From NCBI GenBank assembly GCA_000416315.1, contig ASZI01000007.1, forward strand, positions 1 to 34,745: 34,745 bases of DNA, written 5' to 3'. The stretch is from Osedax symbiont Rs2. GTDB lineage: Bacteria; Pseudomonadota; Gammaproteobacteria; Pseudomonadales; Balneatricaceae. Numbering within the stretch: the first letter of the stretch is position 1; each line of letters starts with the position of its first letter. A program made the translations under genes and the position numbers. Below the pieces are notes generated by a model. It saw only the letters and a list, made by a program, of their open reading frames with translations, did no database searches and was not told where the DNA came from. Below are positions 15,923 to 24,527 of the stretch, piece after piece.

Positions 15923-16624
15923 ATGTCTGGTTTTAATAAAGTGGTCGATAGCTACGAAGAGGCAATGGCAGGTCTGGAAGATGGCATGACAATATTGGCC
16001 GGTGGGTTCGGATTATGTGGTATCCCTGAAAATTTAATTAACCAAGTAAAAAGCAGTGGCGTTAAAGACCTGACGATAGTGTCTAATAACTGTGGCATTG
16101 ACGGCTTTGGTTTAGGTGTTTTATTGGAAGACCGGCAAATCAAAAAAATGGTTTCATCTTATGTCGGTGAAAACGCCCTTTTTGAACAGCAGCTTCTGGC
16201 AGGAGAGCTCGAAGTTGAACTGACCCCTCAGGGAACCTTGGCTGAAAAAATGCGTGCAGGCGGAGCAGGTATCCCCGCTTTTTATACTGCAACAGGCTTT
16301 GGAACACCGGTTGGTGAAGGCAAAGAAGTCAGAGAATTTTCTGGTCGAAGCTACATACTAGAAGAATCTATAACGGGAGACTTCGCCATTGTTAAAGGCT
16401 GGAAAGCCGATAAATTTGGCAATGTAATTTATCGTCATACCGCGCAAAACTTCAACCCATTAGCCGCGACTGCCGGAAAAATCACAGTTGTGGAAGTGGA
16501 GGAAATTGTAGAGCCTGGTGAGCTTGACCCAGCACATATACACACCCCAGGCATTTATGTAAATCGCATCATCAAAGGCAACTTTGAAAAACGTATTGAA
16601 CAGCGCACAGTACGCTCTAACTAA
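15923..16624 (+). CDS. scoA: 3-oxoacid CoA-transferase subunit A
   Basis: A 233-residue CoA-transferase family I alpha subunit. The glycine-rich start [19 protein letters not shown] and the segment [23 protein letters not shown] are typical of succinyl-CoA:3-ketoacid (acetoacetate) CoA-transferase. It moves CoA from succinyl-CoA to acetoacetate, letting ketone bodies or PHB breakdown products enter central metabolism. GGAGG precedes the ATG. The partner subunit gene begins 91 bp later on the same strand. Confidence 0.92.
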   Translation: MSGFNKVVDSYEEAMAGLEDGMTILAGGFGLCGIPENLINQVKSSGVKDLTIVSNNCGIDGFGLGVLLEDRQIKKMVSSYVGENALFEQQLLAGELEVELTPQGTLAEKMRAGGAGIPAFYTATGFGTPVGEGKEVREFSGRSYILEESITGDFAIVKGWKADKFGNVIYRHTAQNFNPLAATAGKITVVEVEEIVEPGELDPAHIHTPGIYVNRIIKGNFEKRIEQRTVRSN

Positions 16625-16715
16625 CAGCTTGCTGTTACAGCAGTATAGATGCAATTTAACAGATGATTTTAGTCATGCTAAATAGATTGGTGTGACAAGG
16701 AGCAGAGTAAGGACT

Positions 16716-17372
16716 ATGGCACTTTCTCGTGAACAAATAGCAATAAGAGTAGCCCGTGAATTACAAGATGGCTTTTACGTAAATTTAGGTATTGGTATCC
16801 CCACTCTCGTTGCCAACTATGTACCGGATAATATTGAAGTAATGCTGCAATCTGAAAATGGGCTATTGGGGATGGGCCCCTTCCCCACTGATGACGCTGT
16901 CGATGCAGACATGATCAACGCAGGCAAACAGACGGTTACTGCGGCAACTGGCGCATCAATTTTTTCTTCCGCTGAATCTTTTGCCATGATTCGTGGTGGC
17001 CATGTCGACCTGACTGTACTGGGGGCATTTGAGGTCGACGTTTTAGGTAATATCGCCTCCTGGATGATTCCCAATAAGCTGATCAAAGGCATGGGCGGCG
17101 CAATGGATTTAGTGGCCGGAGCTGACAATATCATAGTCACTATGACTCACGCATCCAAACACGGCGACTCAAAGCTGCTAAACAAGTGCTCTCTACCCCT
17201 TACTGGTGCTGGCTGCATCAAGAAGGTACTGACTGATCTAGCTTTTCTGGAAATTGCCAATGGTGCCTTCATTCTCAAAGAGCGCGCTCCAGGGGTCAGC
17301 ATAGAAGAAATAATGGACAAGACAGAAGGCAAATTAATTGTCCCCGATTTTGTACCTGAAATTGAATTCTAG
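16716..17372 (+). CDS. scoB: 3-oxoacid CoA-transferase subunit B
   Basis: A 218-residue beta subunit of the same CoA-transferase. The catalytic glutamate that forms the glutamyl-CoA thioester lies in SENGLLGMGPFP (Glu47). The LTGAGCIKKVLTDLAFLEI stretch and the closing VPDFVPEIEF are also typical. I start at the ATG at 16716 with AAGGA upstream; the GTG at 16692 would add eight residues that the family lacks. Its 3' end is repeated in decayed form immediately downstream. Confidence 0.93.
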   Translation: MALSREQIAIRVARELQDGFYVNLGIGIPTLVANYVPDNIEVMLQSENGLLGMGPFPTDDAVDADMINAGKQTVTAATGASIFSSAESFAMIRGGHVDLTVLGAFEVDVLGNIASWMIPNKLIKGMGGAMDLVAGADNIIVTMTHASKHGDSKLLNKCSLPLTGAGCIKKVLTDLAFLEIANGAFILKERAPGVSIEEIMDKTEGKLIVPDFVPEIEF

Positions 17373-17435
17373 AGCATATTCGCACTGCAATTGACAATAG
17401 CTGTACTAGTTGTTAAAAACAGCACCGCTATCTAT
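17286..17435 (+). repeat. Tandem repeat copy 1 (scoB 3' end plus hairpin)
   Basis: This 150-bp unit covers the last 28 codons of scoB, its stop and the following imperfect hairpin (near 17399-17430). It aligns over its whole length with 17448-17597, offset by 162 bp, with only a 1-bp insertion and deletion besides substitutions. Similarity appears to continue a few bases further upstream (ATTCTCAAAG against ATTTTAAAG). Confidence 0.8.
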
Positions 17436-17447
17436 TTTAAAGTGCAG

Positions 17448-17597
17448 GTTCCAGAGCGTCAGTTAGAAGAGATAATGGTCAAGATATAGGGCAAGTTGAA
17501 CACCCTCGATTTTGTAGCTGGAATTGAGTTCTAGAACATGTCCACCCTGAGAGTGACGATAGCTGTACTATTTACTGCAAATAGCACAGCTATCTAT
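17448..17597 (+). pseudogene. Decayed tandem copy of the scoB 3' end
   Basis: The second copy of the unit. It retains recognisable sequence such as GAAGAGATAATGG, the CGATTTTGTA block, GAATTGAG and TTCTAGA around the former stop. Frame changes and an early TAG destroy coding. Its downstream hairpin (ATAGCTGTACTATTT at 17559-17573 with AAATAGCACAGCTAT at 17579-17593, one mismatch) is better preserved than that of copy 1. It is either a partial tandem duplication or the stub of a deleted second scoB. Confidence 0.75.
17559..17593 (+). terminator. Hairpin ending the scoAB unit
   Basis: A 15-position stem with one mismatch and a 5-base loop, inside repeat copy 2. There is no T-tract, so it may stop transcription weakly or protect the scoAB message. 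Copy 1 has the same hairpin in degenerate form near 17399-17430. Confidence 0.45.
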
Positions 17598-17773
17598 ATA
17601 CTACTGATGCCTAGCTGCTGCTCAATATTTTATACCGATCACCTGCAGCGTTCTAAAGTTGCTTGCTTAGCAGCCAGTTTGACTGCTGTGATTACTGCGA
17701 CAAATCAGAAGAAACGCAGGTTAGTGAACTGCGATTTTCCTCCGTTTTCCTTTTTTATTGATAGGTTTAACTT

Positions 17774-18106
17774 TTGTATAAACTCATTTTTTATGCCCCC
17801 CAGCAAGCCTGCGAACCGGTGAAACAAGCCATATTCGGCACCGGCGCAGGTAGCTTGGGAAATTATGCGAATTGCTCATGGCAAGTTCTAGGTGATGGCC
17901 AGTTTATTCCCAGCGGTATTGCCAATCCGCATATAGGTGTCGCCAATCAAGTTGAAACTGTGCCTGAATATCGCGTAGAAATACTCTGCACCGAAAATAA
18001 CATTGATGCTGCTGTCAACGCCCTGCTGGCTTCTCATCCCTACGAAAAGCCAGCCTTTGAGGTTTATCGTCCCGAGCAAAAATACTTCGGATTTTACACT
18101 AGTTAG
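17774..18106 (+). CDS. NIF3-like (YqfO-type) small protein
   Basis: A 110-residue stand-alone protein of the family annotated as NGG1-interacting factor 3-like, related to the inserted domain of longer Nif3/YqfO proteins. Seen: the start YKLIFYAP, then FGTGAGSLGNYANCSW, the GIANPHIG segment and HPYEKPAFEVYR near the end, all typical. The fold resembles PII/CutA-like proteins; the cellular role is not established. The start must be the TTG at 17774 (family members begin MYKL), with AGGT eight bases upstream. Confidence 0.87.
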   Translation: MYKLIFYAPQQACEPVKQAIFGTGAGSLGNYANCSWQVLGDGQFIPSGIANPHIGVANQVETVPEYRVEILCTENNIDAAVNALLASHPYEKPAFEVYRPEQKYFGFYTS

Positions 18107-18445
18107 GCCAGCGTTTCTGTTACCTATTGTTGGCTCATTGATCATTAACTACTGAGATGAGATTCAGTAAGCTTGTCTGATACAGTTACGCAGATCGGTT
18201 ATAGAACATGCTGATTATTTTCTGTAACGGACATGTCGTAAAGCAAAATAATTTTGTGTATTATCGTGGCTTAAGTAGTTTAATAAAAATGTCACTTGGA
18301 CAATAGCCTGGCCTGCTCATATTTCCTCCGCAGGGATAAATCACCGGGCATTATCTTGATAATTACGACTCGGCGACATATAACACTTTTACACACTGTA
18401 TTTAAAACAGCAGACAGCACCTTCTAGCTACCGGTATGGAAACTT
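18107..18445. other. Gene-free region before GntR-like gene
   Basis: About 340 bp without a supported reading frame. TACTGA/TCAGTA at about 18148-18168 forms a small hairpin after the NIF3-like stop, with no T-tract. Nothing else was recognised. Confidence 0.35.
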
Positions 18446-19117
18446 GTGACTGATACCATTGAAAATGAATCTAGCACTGTCGTAGAGCTCCTTGCCAGTC
18501 AAGTGCGCCGGGATATATCTTTTGGGGTACTGCTACCCGATTCAGCGCTAAACATTGCCACTTTAACTAGAGAATATGGCGGCAGCGCAAAATTTCTGCA
18601 AGAAGCACTCATCCTATTATCAGAAGAAGCGCTGGTTGAAGTTGATTCACATAAAGGCTTCAAGGTTGCTTCACCGAAGAACACTAGTATTAACAACCTC
18701 GAGCAAGTTCGCATTGAAATTGAGTGCCTAGGTTTAGAGTGGTCACTAAAAAATGGCAATATTCACTGGCAGGGCTCAATTCTAAAAGCCCAACAAGCCC
18801 TGCTAAAAACCTTTGCTCAAGTTCAGCTCGACCCGGACAATTTTTTTCTCGATTGGGAAGAGAGCAACAGACATTTTCATCACAGCTTACTTGCCGCCAG
18901 TGATTCACAGCGACTAATAGCGATGCAAGATAGACTCTTTAAACAGGGAAGTCCCCTCAGGCTAGCAGAATTACAAGCAAACAAAATTGACTTCCCATTG
19001 TCCATTGAGACTTTGAATGCGCTGGTCAATGCGATTTTAGACATTGATATTGATGGCGCTAAGAGTTGCCTGCAGAAATTCATCCGCTGCGAGGGGAAGA
19101 TAGCTGATTCAAATTAA
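18446..19117 (+). CDS. GntR-family regulator, FCD type
   Basis: A 223-residue protein. An N-terminal winged helix of GntR type is visible (VRRDISFGVLLPDSALNIATLTREYGGSAKFLQEALILLSEEALVEVDSHKGFKVASP, about residues 20-78). It is followed by an all-helical FCD-like effector domain with DWEESNRHFHHSLLAAS, whose acidic and histidine residues usually help bind a metal. The HTH is less canonical than most: GGSAKFLQEAL replaces the common GVSRTPVREAL. The start is GTG at 18446 with GGA upstream. No adjacent pathway gene points to its regulon. Confidence 0.85.
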   Translation: MTDTIENESSTVVELLASQVRRDISFGVLLPDSALNIATLTREYGGSAKFLQEALILLSEEALVEVDSHKGFKVASPKNTSINNLEQVRIEIECLGLEWSLKNGNIHWQGSILKAQQALLKTFAQVQLDPDNFFLDWEESNRHFHHSLLAASDSQRLIAMQDRLFKQGSPLRLAELQANKIDFPLSIETLNALVNAILDIDIDGAKSCLQKFIRCEGKIADSN

Positions 19118-19218
19118 GTGCACCCAGGACTTATACAGTGGCCGATAACAGCGCTGCTCTGTACTCCTGATCCGAAGTACCTCTCTATCACCAACACTGT
19201 CGTTGAAGAATTTAAACT

Positions 19219-20196
19219 ATGCACATAAAGACAAACTTACACCCTTTAAACTTGCACAATAAACGTTATGATTTTCCCGCTCTAATACAGACACACCCTG
19301 AGCTTAATCAATATTTGCTTAATAGACATGATCAGCTGACGATTGACTTTGCCGATAGCAACGCCGTTAAATCGCTAAACTGTGCACTGCTAAAAAAGTA
19401 CTATCGAATCGACTTTTGGGATATTCCCAAAGGTTATCTCTGCCCTGCCATACCTGGCAGAGTAGATTATATTCACTACTTAGCTGAGTTACTTGAAAAC
19501 AACTGCACAGTAGGAAAAGTTTCTGCAGCCAAAGTGCAAGTTTTAGATATTGGCACCGGTGCCAGCTGTATCTATCCGATACTAGGTCAACGGGTCTATA
19601 ACTGGCGCTTTATAGCCAGCGATATCGATGCTGTTTCAGTGGCGTCAAGCAAGCAAATCATCAACGCAAACAAAGGCCTTTCCAGTAAAATAAAGGTCCT
19701 TTTGCAACCGGATAAAGACAGCTTCTTTAGCAATATTATTCAACCTGGTCAACGCCTTGATCTGACAATCTGCAACCCGCCTTTTCACCGATCACTACAG
19801 CAGGCACTGGCGGGAAATAGTCGCAAAAGAGAAAATTTAGCAAAAAAATCAACCTCTAAAACGCAGCAGCTTGACCGACAAAAGAAGCTCGCAGCAACGC
19901 TTAACTTTGGCGGCCAAAAAGCCGAGCTATTCTGCTCAGGTGGCGAGTTACAATTCATTAAAAACATGATTAAAGAAAGTGTAGACTATAGCCAGCAAGT
20001 ACTGTTTTTTAGCACTCTGGTGTCCAAAAAAGACCACTTGGCCGAAATTAAACTCGCGTTAAAAAATGCCAAGGTAGCGCAGTTCGAAATAATAAAGATG
20101 GCCCAAGGTCAAAAAATCAGCCGCTTTATCGCCTGGTCTTATCTGAACAAAAGCCAACAACAACTCTGGTATAAGCAAAAATTGCTCGCTGAATAA
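19219..20196 (+). CDS. rlmF: 23S rRNA (adenine-1618-N6)-methyltransferase
   Basis: A 325-residue SAM-dependent methyltransferase. It has the RlmF/YbiN start (LHPLNLHNKRYDFPALIQTHPEL), the SAM-binding motif VLDIGTGASCIYPILG, an acidic ASDID after strand 2, and the catalytic ICNPPFH motif of N6-adenine methyltransferases. FNFGG-like (LNFGGQKAELFCSGGELQFI) and the late SRFIAWSY also match. RlmF methylates A1618 of 23S rRNA. The ATG at 19219 is the natural start. It appears monocistronic. Confidence 0.94.
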   Translation: MHIKTNLHPLNLHNKRYDFPALIQTHPELNQYLLNRHDQLTIDFADSNAVKSLNCALLKKYYRIDFWDIPKGYLCPAIPGRVDYIHYLAELLENNCTVGKVSAAKVQVLDIGTGASCIYPILGQRVYNWRFIASDIDAVSVASSKQIINANKGLSSKIKVLLQPDKDSFFSNIIQPGQRLDLTICNPPFHRSLQQALAGNSRKRENLAKKSTSKTQQLDRQKKLAATLNFGGQKAELFCSGGELQFIKNMIKESVDYSQQVLFFSTLVSKKDHLAEIKLALKNAKVAQFEIIKMAQGQKISRFIAWSYLNKSQQQLWYKQKLLAE

Positions 20197-20506
20197 CCCC
20201 GAGCGTAGTTCAGCGGGTTAAGCCAAACGCCCGCGGTGTATGCCCCTTTAAATCGTTTTCTATTAGTTGCTGCACTAATATCACCGCCCTCCTCTATACT
20301 GCTATTAGCGAAAAATTTTTGCCGGTCATCCCATCGAGACTTGTTTGCACAGTTTCTTCAAATGAAAACTGCATCACAAATACTGTTTAATCGAGCAAAG
20401 AGAACAAGGCTCTTCTGTTAAGCTTGCGTTCATACAAAGTAATCAGCTATAGTTTTCCCAAGCAACAGGCTGGCAATTGCTGAACAGGGGCGCGAAAAAG
20501 TTTACC
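20197..20506. other. Gene-free region after rlmF
   Basis: About 310 bp. A 61-codon GTG frame at 20236 has no ribosome site and no recognisable content. Short GC-rich pairings (GCGGG/CCCGC near 20213-20233) might mark the rlmF transcript end. Nothing else was seen. Confidence 0.35.
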
Positions 20507-21043
20507 ATGAAAGTCGACGATAATTTGAACATTGTATTTTTGCATCAAAATTTCAAGAAATCATTCTATGAGCTGTTTAAGAGCAACAAATTACAGCTTT
20601 CGCGCTGGTTTAATTGGCCTGTTAAATGCCAATCTGAGGATGATTTTTTCGAACTTATCCAAAACTCACTGTTTGAATACGCCAGAGGGACTTCACTGCA
20701 GTGCGGCATTAGCTACAAAGGCAACTTTATCGGCTACATAGGCCTGACCAAAATCAATCCAGTGCTGGCAAAAGCCGAATTGAGTTACTGGATCAGTCAA
20801 GAGTTTCAGGGTCGTGGCATAATGAGTATCGTCTGTCAGCGCATGATCAGCTATGCGTTTGACTTTCTTAATCTGGAGAAGATAGAGATCTCAATTGCCA
20901 CTGAAAATATAGGCAGTCGCAAAGTATGCGAAAGTTTGGACTTCGAGCTCGAAGGTATTTTAAAACGTGCTGATACACTCAATGGAAAAGTAGTTGATCA
21001 TGCCAGATATGGCCTGTTAAAAGCCTCGACATCAGTGGGGTAA
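20507..21043 (+). CDS. GNAT acetyltransferase, RimL-like
   Basis: A 178-residue GNAT of the RimJ/RimL (Acetyltransf_3) type. Features are LSRWFNWP near the start, YIGLTKINPVLAKAELSYWISQEFQGRGIMS containing the acetyl-CoA-binding Q-G-R-G-I, and the distal ENIGSRKVCESLDFELEG. Relatives acetylate the N-terminus of ribosomal protein L12 or other amines; the substrate here is unknown. I use the ATG at 20507; a TTG at 20477 would add ten residues and has only a weak AGG upstream. Confidence 0.88.
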   Translation: MKVDDNLNIVFLHQNFKKSFYELFKSNKLQLSRWFNWPVKCQSEDDFFELIQNSLFEYARGTSLQCGISYKGNFIGYIGLTKINPVLAKAELSYWISQEFQGRGIMSIVCQRMISYAFDFLNLEKIEISIATENIGSRKVCESLDFELEGILKRADTLNGKVVDHARYGLLKASTSVG

Positions 21044-21144
21044 TGCGAAACAAAATTTAATTTAACAAGCAATTGTAATCAACAGTATAGAAGATCATAA
21101 TCTCGCTACATAAATACTAGCGATCTATTTACTCGAGTAGTTAC

Positions 21145-22254
21145 ATGCCTAAAAAATTAAATGTCGGCGTCATTTTTGGCGGCCGCTCTGCTGAACACGA
21201 AGTCTCTCTGATGTCTGCTAAATCGATTGTAGCGGCCATGGATAAAGAAAAATACCAGGTCCATCTGATTGGCATCACTCATCAGGGGAAATGGTTGTAT
21301 GCACATAGCAGCAAAAATGCTCTTGAGTACAAAACCGTAGACGAGCAGAGTTTAACCTCGACAATCATAGACTATGCCAATGCTAGCGGCGCATTGATAG
21401 ACAACGCGGCGGAAGATAAAAACGCTGTGTTAGCCAACTTAGATGTCGTATTCCCGGTGCTTCACGGACCCTATGGTGAAGACGGCACCATCCAAGGCCT
21501 GTTCGAGCTTTCCAATTTGGCCTATGTTGGCTGCGGTGTTGCCTCCTCCGCCATCGCCATGGACAAAGCCCTTGCCAAGCAGGCATTTAAGGCGGCTGGA
21601 CTGTTGCAAATGGATTACCAAATTATCAAGTACGGATCTTTTTCTGCCGATGCGAGTTCTGTGATTGGCCAAATCGAAAATCAATTTAGTTACCCAGTCT
21701 TCATTAAGCCTGCCAACATGGGCTCTAGCGTAGGCATCACTAAAGCGCACAACCAAACTGAGCTCAGCGAAGGTCTGTGTCACGCATTTGAGTTTGATAA
21801 CAAAATAATTATTGAGGCTAGCGCTGAGAATTGCGCTGAAGTCGAATGTGCAATATTGGGAACTGATCAGCCCAGGGCATCCGCTGTCGGGGAAATACTA
21901 GCGGGCAAAGAGTTCTATGATTATGAGACTAAATACTTTGATAACAAATCCGCAACAATTATCCCCGCTAACTTGCCTCAATCAGTGATGGACGATGTAA
22001 AAGCAGCGGCGCTTATCGCCTTTGATGCTATCGATGGCAGTGGTTTATCCAGAGTTGATTTTTTTGTCAATCGCGACAATCATAAAATATACATCAACGA
22101 AGTTAACACTATGCCCGGTTTTACCCCTATCAGCATGTACAGCAAATTGTGGGCCGCCGAGGGGGTAGAGTACTCACAACTTATCGATCGACTGATTGAA
22201 CTGGCAGTGGCCAGACACTCTGCAAAAGCCAGGCTCTGCAATCACATAGCCTGA
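21145..22254 (+). CDS. ddl: D-alanine--D-alanine ligase
   Basis: A 369-residue ATP-grasp ligase that makes the D-Ala-D-Ala dipeptide for peptidoglycan. Seen: the N-terminal VGVIFGGRSAEHEVSLMSAKSI, LHGPYGEDGTIQGLFEL, PVFIKPANMGSSVGITKA, and the metal-binding end GLSRVDFF with INEVNTMPGFTPISMY. Its length suits the longer DdlA-type enzymes. It is outside the mur/fts cluster that often holds ddlB, so it may be a second or the sole ligase. Convergent with dsbD. Confidence 0.95.
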   Translation: MPKKLNVGVIFGGRSAEHEVSLMSAKSIVAAMDKEKYQVHLIGITHQGKWLYAHSSKNALEYKTVDEQSLTSTIIDYANASGALIDNAAEDKNAVLANLDVVFPVLHGPYGEDGTIQGLFELSNLAYVGCGVASSAIAMDKALAKQAFKAAGLLQMDYQIIKYGSFSADASSVIGQIENQFSYPVFIKPANMGSSVGITKAHNQTELSEGLCHAFEFDNKIIIEASAENCAEVECAILGTDQPRASAVGEILAGKEFYDYETKYFDNKSATIIPANLPQSVMDDVKAAALIAFDAIDGSGLSRVDFFVNRDNHKIYINEVNTMPGFTPISMYSKLWAAEGVEYSQLIDRLIELAVARHSAKARLCNHIA

Positions 22255-22317
22255 AAAAACGTTCGTTCCATCGAAGCTAGTTAGTGCCGTGGCGAGCCTG
22301 GATGCACTACAGTGTCT

Positions 22318-24165
22318 CTATCTCAGCAGGGGTTGCAAGTGCTGCACAAAGCGCTCAGCACCCACCAATCCTAATATGCTCATTTTAGACTCGAGTTCCC
22401 CAGCTTTGTTATAAAAAACTAAAGCCGGGGGGCCAAGTACTTTATATTTAGCCAATAGGGCTCGCGCCTCGTCATTAAACTCAGTCAGATCAACCTTAAT
22501 CAAATAGAAGTTTTCCAACACAGAGGCGACTTTGCGCTCCTCGAACATGTACTCTATCTCTACGCAGGAAATACACCAATCGGCATAAAAATCTAACATC
22601 ACAGGACGCCCCTGCGCTTTGGCCTGTGCCAACAGCGGTGCAATCTGGGCAAGTGAGGTTACTTTTTCGAAACGGTTTTTCGCTCGATCATCTGACTTGT
22701 TAGTCACTACACCGGCAAGTGGCTGTAACATATTTGTGCCGCCGGCAAGAGCGCCTACTAATAAACTCAAACCATAAACTAAGAATATTAACCCTGTAGC
22801 TTTCATTAATTTGCGCAGGTTAGCCGCTTTCGCCTGCAAACTATTTAACGCCCCTAAGTAAATGGCACTGACAATAAAAGTAGCTGCACTTAACAGCATA
22901 GTGACTTGCATCGGTACTATCCTATCTAACATATAGATAGCCATGAAGATCAATAACACACCAAAACTTGCCTTCCCCCCATTCATCCATGGGCCAGCTT
23001 TGGGCATAAAGTGCCCCGCCGAAACCCCGACAATCAACAGTGGCACTCCCATGCCAATACTCAGTGAAAACAGAGCCAGTCCACCGAGTACCGGATCTGC
23101 TGATTGTCCGATATAGATCAGCGCTCCGGCTAGCGGAGCCGCCATACAAGGGCCGACAATCAGTGCCGACAGGACACCCATGATAGCGACACCAATGAAA
23201 CTTCCGCCGCGTTGTTTATTACTGACAAGGGTTAATTTACTCTGCAGTGCAGCAGGCAATTGCAGCTCATAAAAACCGAACATCGACAGTGCTAATAATA
23301 CAAATATGGCGCTGAATAATACAATAATCCAGGTTGCCTGAAACAGCGCTTGTAAATTTTCTCCAAAAATTCCGGCTAAAACCCCGGCAGCCGTATAAGT
23401 AAATGATACGGATAATATATAGATCGAGGTTAATAACAACGCCCTGGATTTGGTCACACTTTCACCTTGGCCGGCAATAATGCTCGAGAGGATAGGTATC
23501 ATCGGGAAGACACATGGAGTGAGAGAAAGCGCCAGTCCTGCAACAAAAAAAGCACTGAGAATCCACACTAAATCGCCTTTTGATAATAACTGACTGAAGT
23601 AATCATGTTCACTGGCGAGCCCTTGAATCTGATTACTAGCCGCTGAGTTGCTCAAAGATGCAGCCAGCGGATCTTGCCCAATGTTAGTGTCTATTGCCTG
23701 GGACCCTATCATTGTCACTGTACGCTGTTGAGATTCTGGCGGATAACAAACGCCACCGTCCCAGCATCCTTGATACTCTATTTTTAAGCTAACCTGGTTA
23801 CTCTCTGGCAGGTTTGCCAGCTGCAGCATGATTTCACTGCTGTGATAATAAACTTGTACTTTACCGAACAACGGATCATCTTTTGCCACAGTTTCACTGC
23901 GACTGATTTCAGTGATAGTGACGCCATCCTCGGCACTAAATTTCATGCGCTGATCGTAGAGGTAATAATCCGGCAGAACATCCCAGCGCAATAGTAATTT
24001 ATTGCCTGCTAGAGCTTCAGTTTGCAATACAAACACTTCGCTGACAGGACGAGGATCTGTGACTTTAGCACTGCCAAATAATCCGGCGTCGACAGTGGTC
24101 ACCAACATCAATGCCACTAACAACACTAAAGTACTTTTTATTTTATCGAACCTAATACTGAACAA
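22318..24165 (-). CDS. dsbD: Thiol:disulfide interchange protein DsbD
   Basis: A 615-residue protein with all three DsbD modules. A signal peptide (about 1-27) leads to the periplasmic alpha domain with its cysteine pair in GCWDGGVCYPP (Cys134, Cys140). The eight-helix membrane domain follows, with Cys218 (TPCVFPMIP) and Cys340 (GPCMAAP). The C-terminal thioredoxin domain has DWCISC (Cys531, Cys534). DsbD carries electrons from cytoplasmic thioredoxin to periplasmic partners such as DsbC and cytochrome c maturation proteins. The start is a TTG at 24165 with GGAG eight bases upstream. Confidence 0.95.
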   Translation of the reverse strand: MFSIRFDKIKSTLVLLVALMLVTTVDAGLFGSAKVTDPRPVSEVFVLQTEALAGNKLLLRWDVLPDYYLYDQRMKFSAEDGVTITEISRSETVAKDDPLFGKVQVYYHSSEIMLQLANLPESNQVSLKIEYQGCWDGGVCYPPESQQRTVTMIGSQAIDTNIGQDPLAASLSNSAASNQIQGLASEHDYFSQLLSKGDLVWILSAFFVAGLALSLTPCVFPMIPILSSIIAGQGESVTKSRALLLTSIYILSVSFTYTAAGVLAGIFGENLQALFQATWIIVLFSAIFVLLALSMFGFYELQLPAALQSKLTLVSNKQRGGSFIGVAIMGVLSALIVGPCMAAPLAGALIYIGQSADPVLGGLALFSLSIGMGVPLLIVGVSAGHFMPKAGPWMNGGKASFGVLLIFMAIYMLDRIVPMQVTMLLSAATFIVSAIYLGALNSLQAKAANLRKLMKATGLIFLVYGLSLLVGALAGGTNMLQPLAGVVTNKSDDRAKNRFEKVTSLAQIAPLLAQAKAQGRPVMLDFYADWCISCVEIEYMFEERKVASVLENFYLIKVDLTEFNDEARALLAKYKVLGPPALVFYNKAGELESKMSILGLVGAERFVQHLQPLLR

Positions 24166-24527
24166 ATCACTACTCCGAGGAAATTAGTTACCAAAAAATC
24201 AACAACTAGTACAAATATACGCACTAGGCAGCTTATTGACTACAATCAGTGACGCTAGTTCTATTTAATTTCTAGATTCAATATTTTACAGTCAATGCCT
24301 GCTATTACGACCGCTATTTTACGATAAATAGTTGTTACTACAACCGATAAACAGCAGCTGACACCCTGAAAACGTTGGGCTTAGCGATTAATAATGTTTT
24401 TTCTTGGCAAAGCATTGAATATCCTCATCTGTCTACTTATACCCGCGGATTTTTTATGGTAAAAAGGTGACACCAATTAGAACTGAGCCAGAGTCAATGG
24501 CAACACCCGTGCAGGAAGTACATACCA
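24166..24527. other. Divergent regulatory region dsbD / DAHP synthase
   Basis: About 360 bp without a gene. It must hold promoters in both directions. I looked for a TyrR box (TGTAAA-N6-TTTACA) and for a short leader peptide rich in aromatic codons before the DAHP synthase gene, and found neither. Confidence 0.4.

Noticed and set aside
15774..15989. A 71-codon plus frame between LysR and scoA
   Set aside because: It crosses AT-rich operator DNA and runs into scoA in another frame; composition is that of non-coding AT-rich sequence.
17538..17822. A 94-codon frame spanning the decayed scoB copy and the NIF3-like start
   Set aside because: It runs through repeat remnant and hairpin sequence and overlaps the NIF3-like gene in another frame; the protein resembles nothing.
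20236..20421. A 61-codon frame with a hydrophobic start, possible small membrane protein
   Set aside because: It begins at GTG without a ribosome site, lies in a gap with no conserved-looking content and loses hydrophobicity after the first 25 residues.
24430..24527. Possible leader peptide/attenuator before the DAHP synthase gene
   Set aside because: No short frame rich in Phe, Tyr or Trp codons and no stem with a T-run was found.
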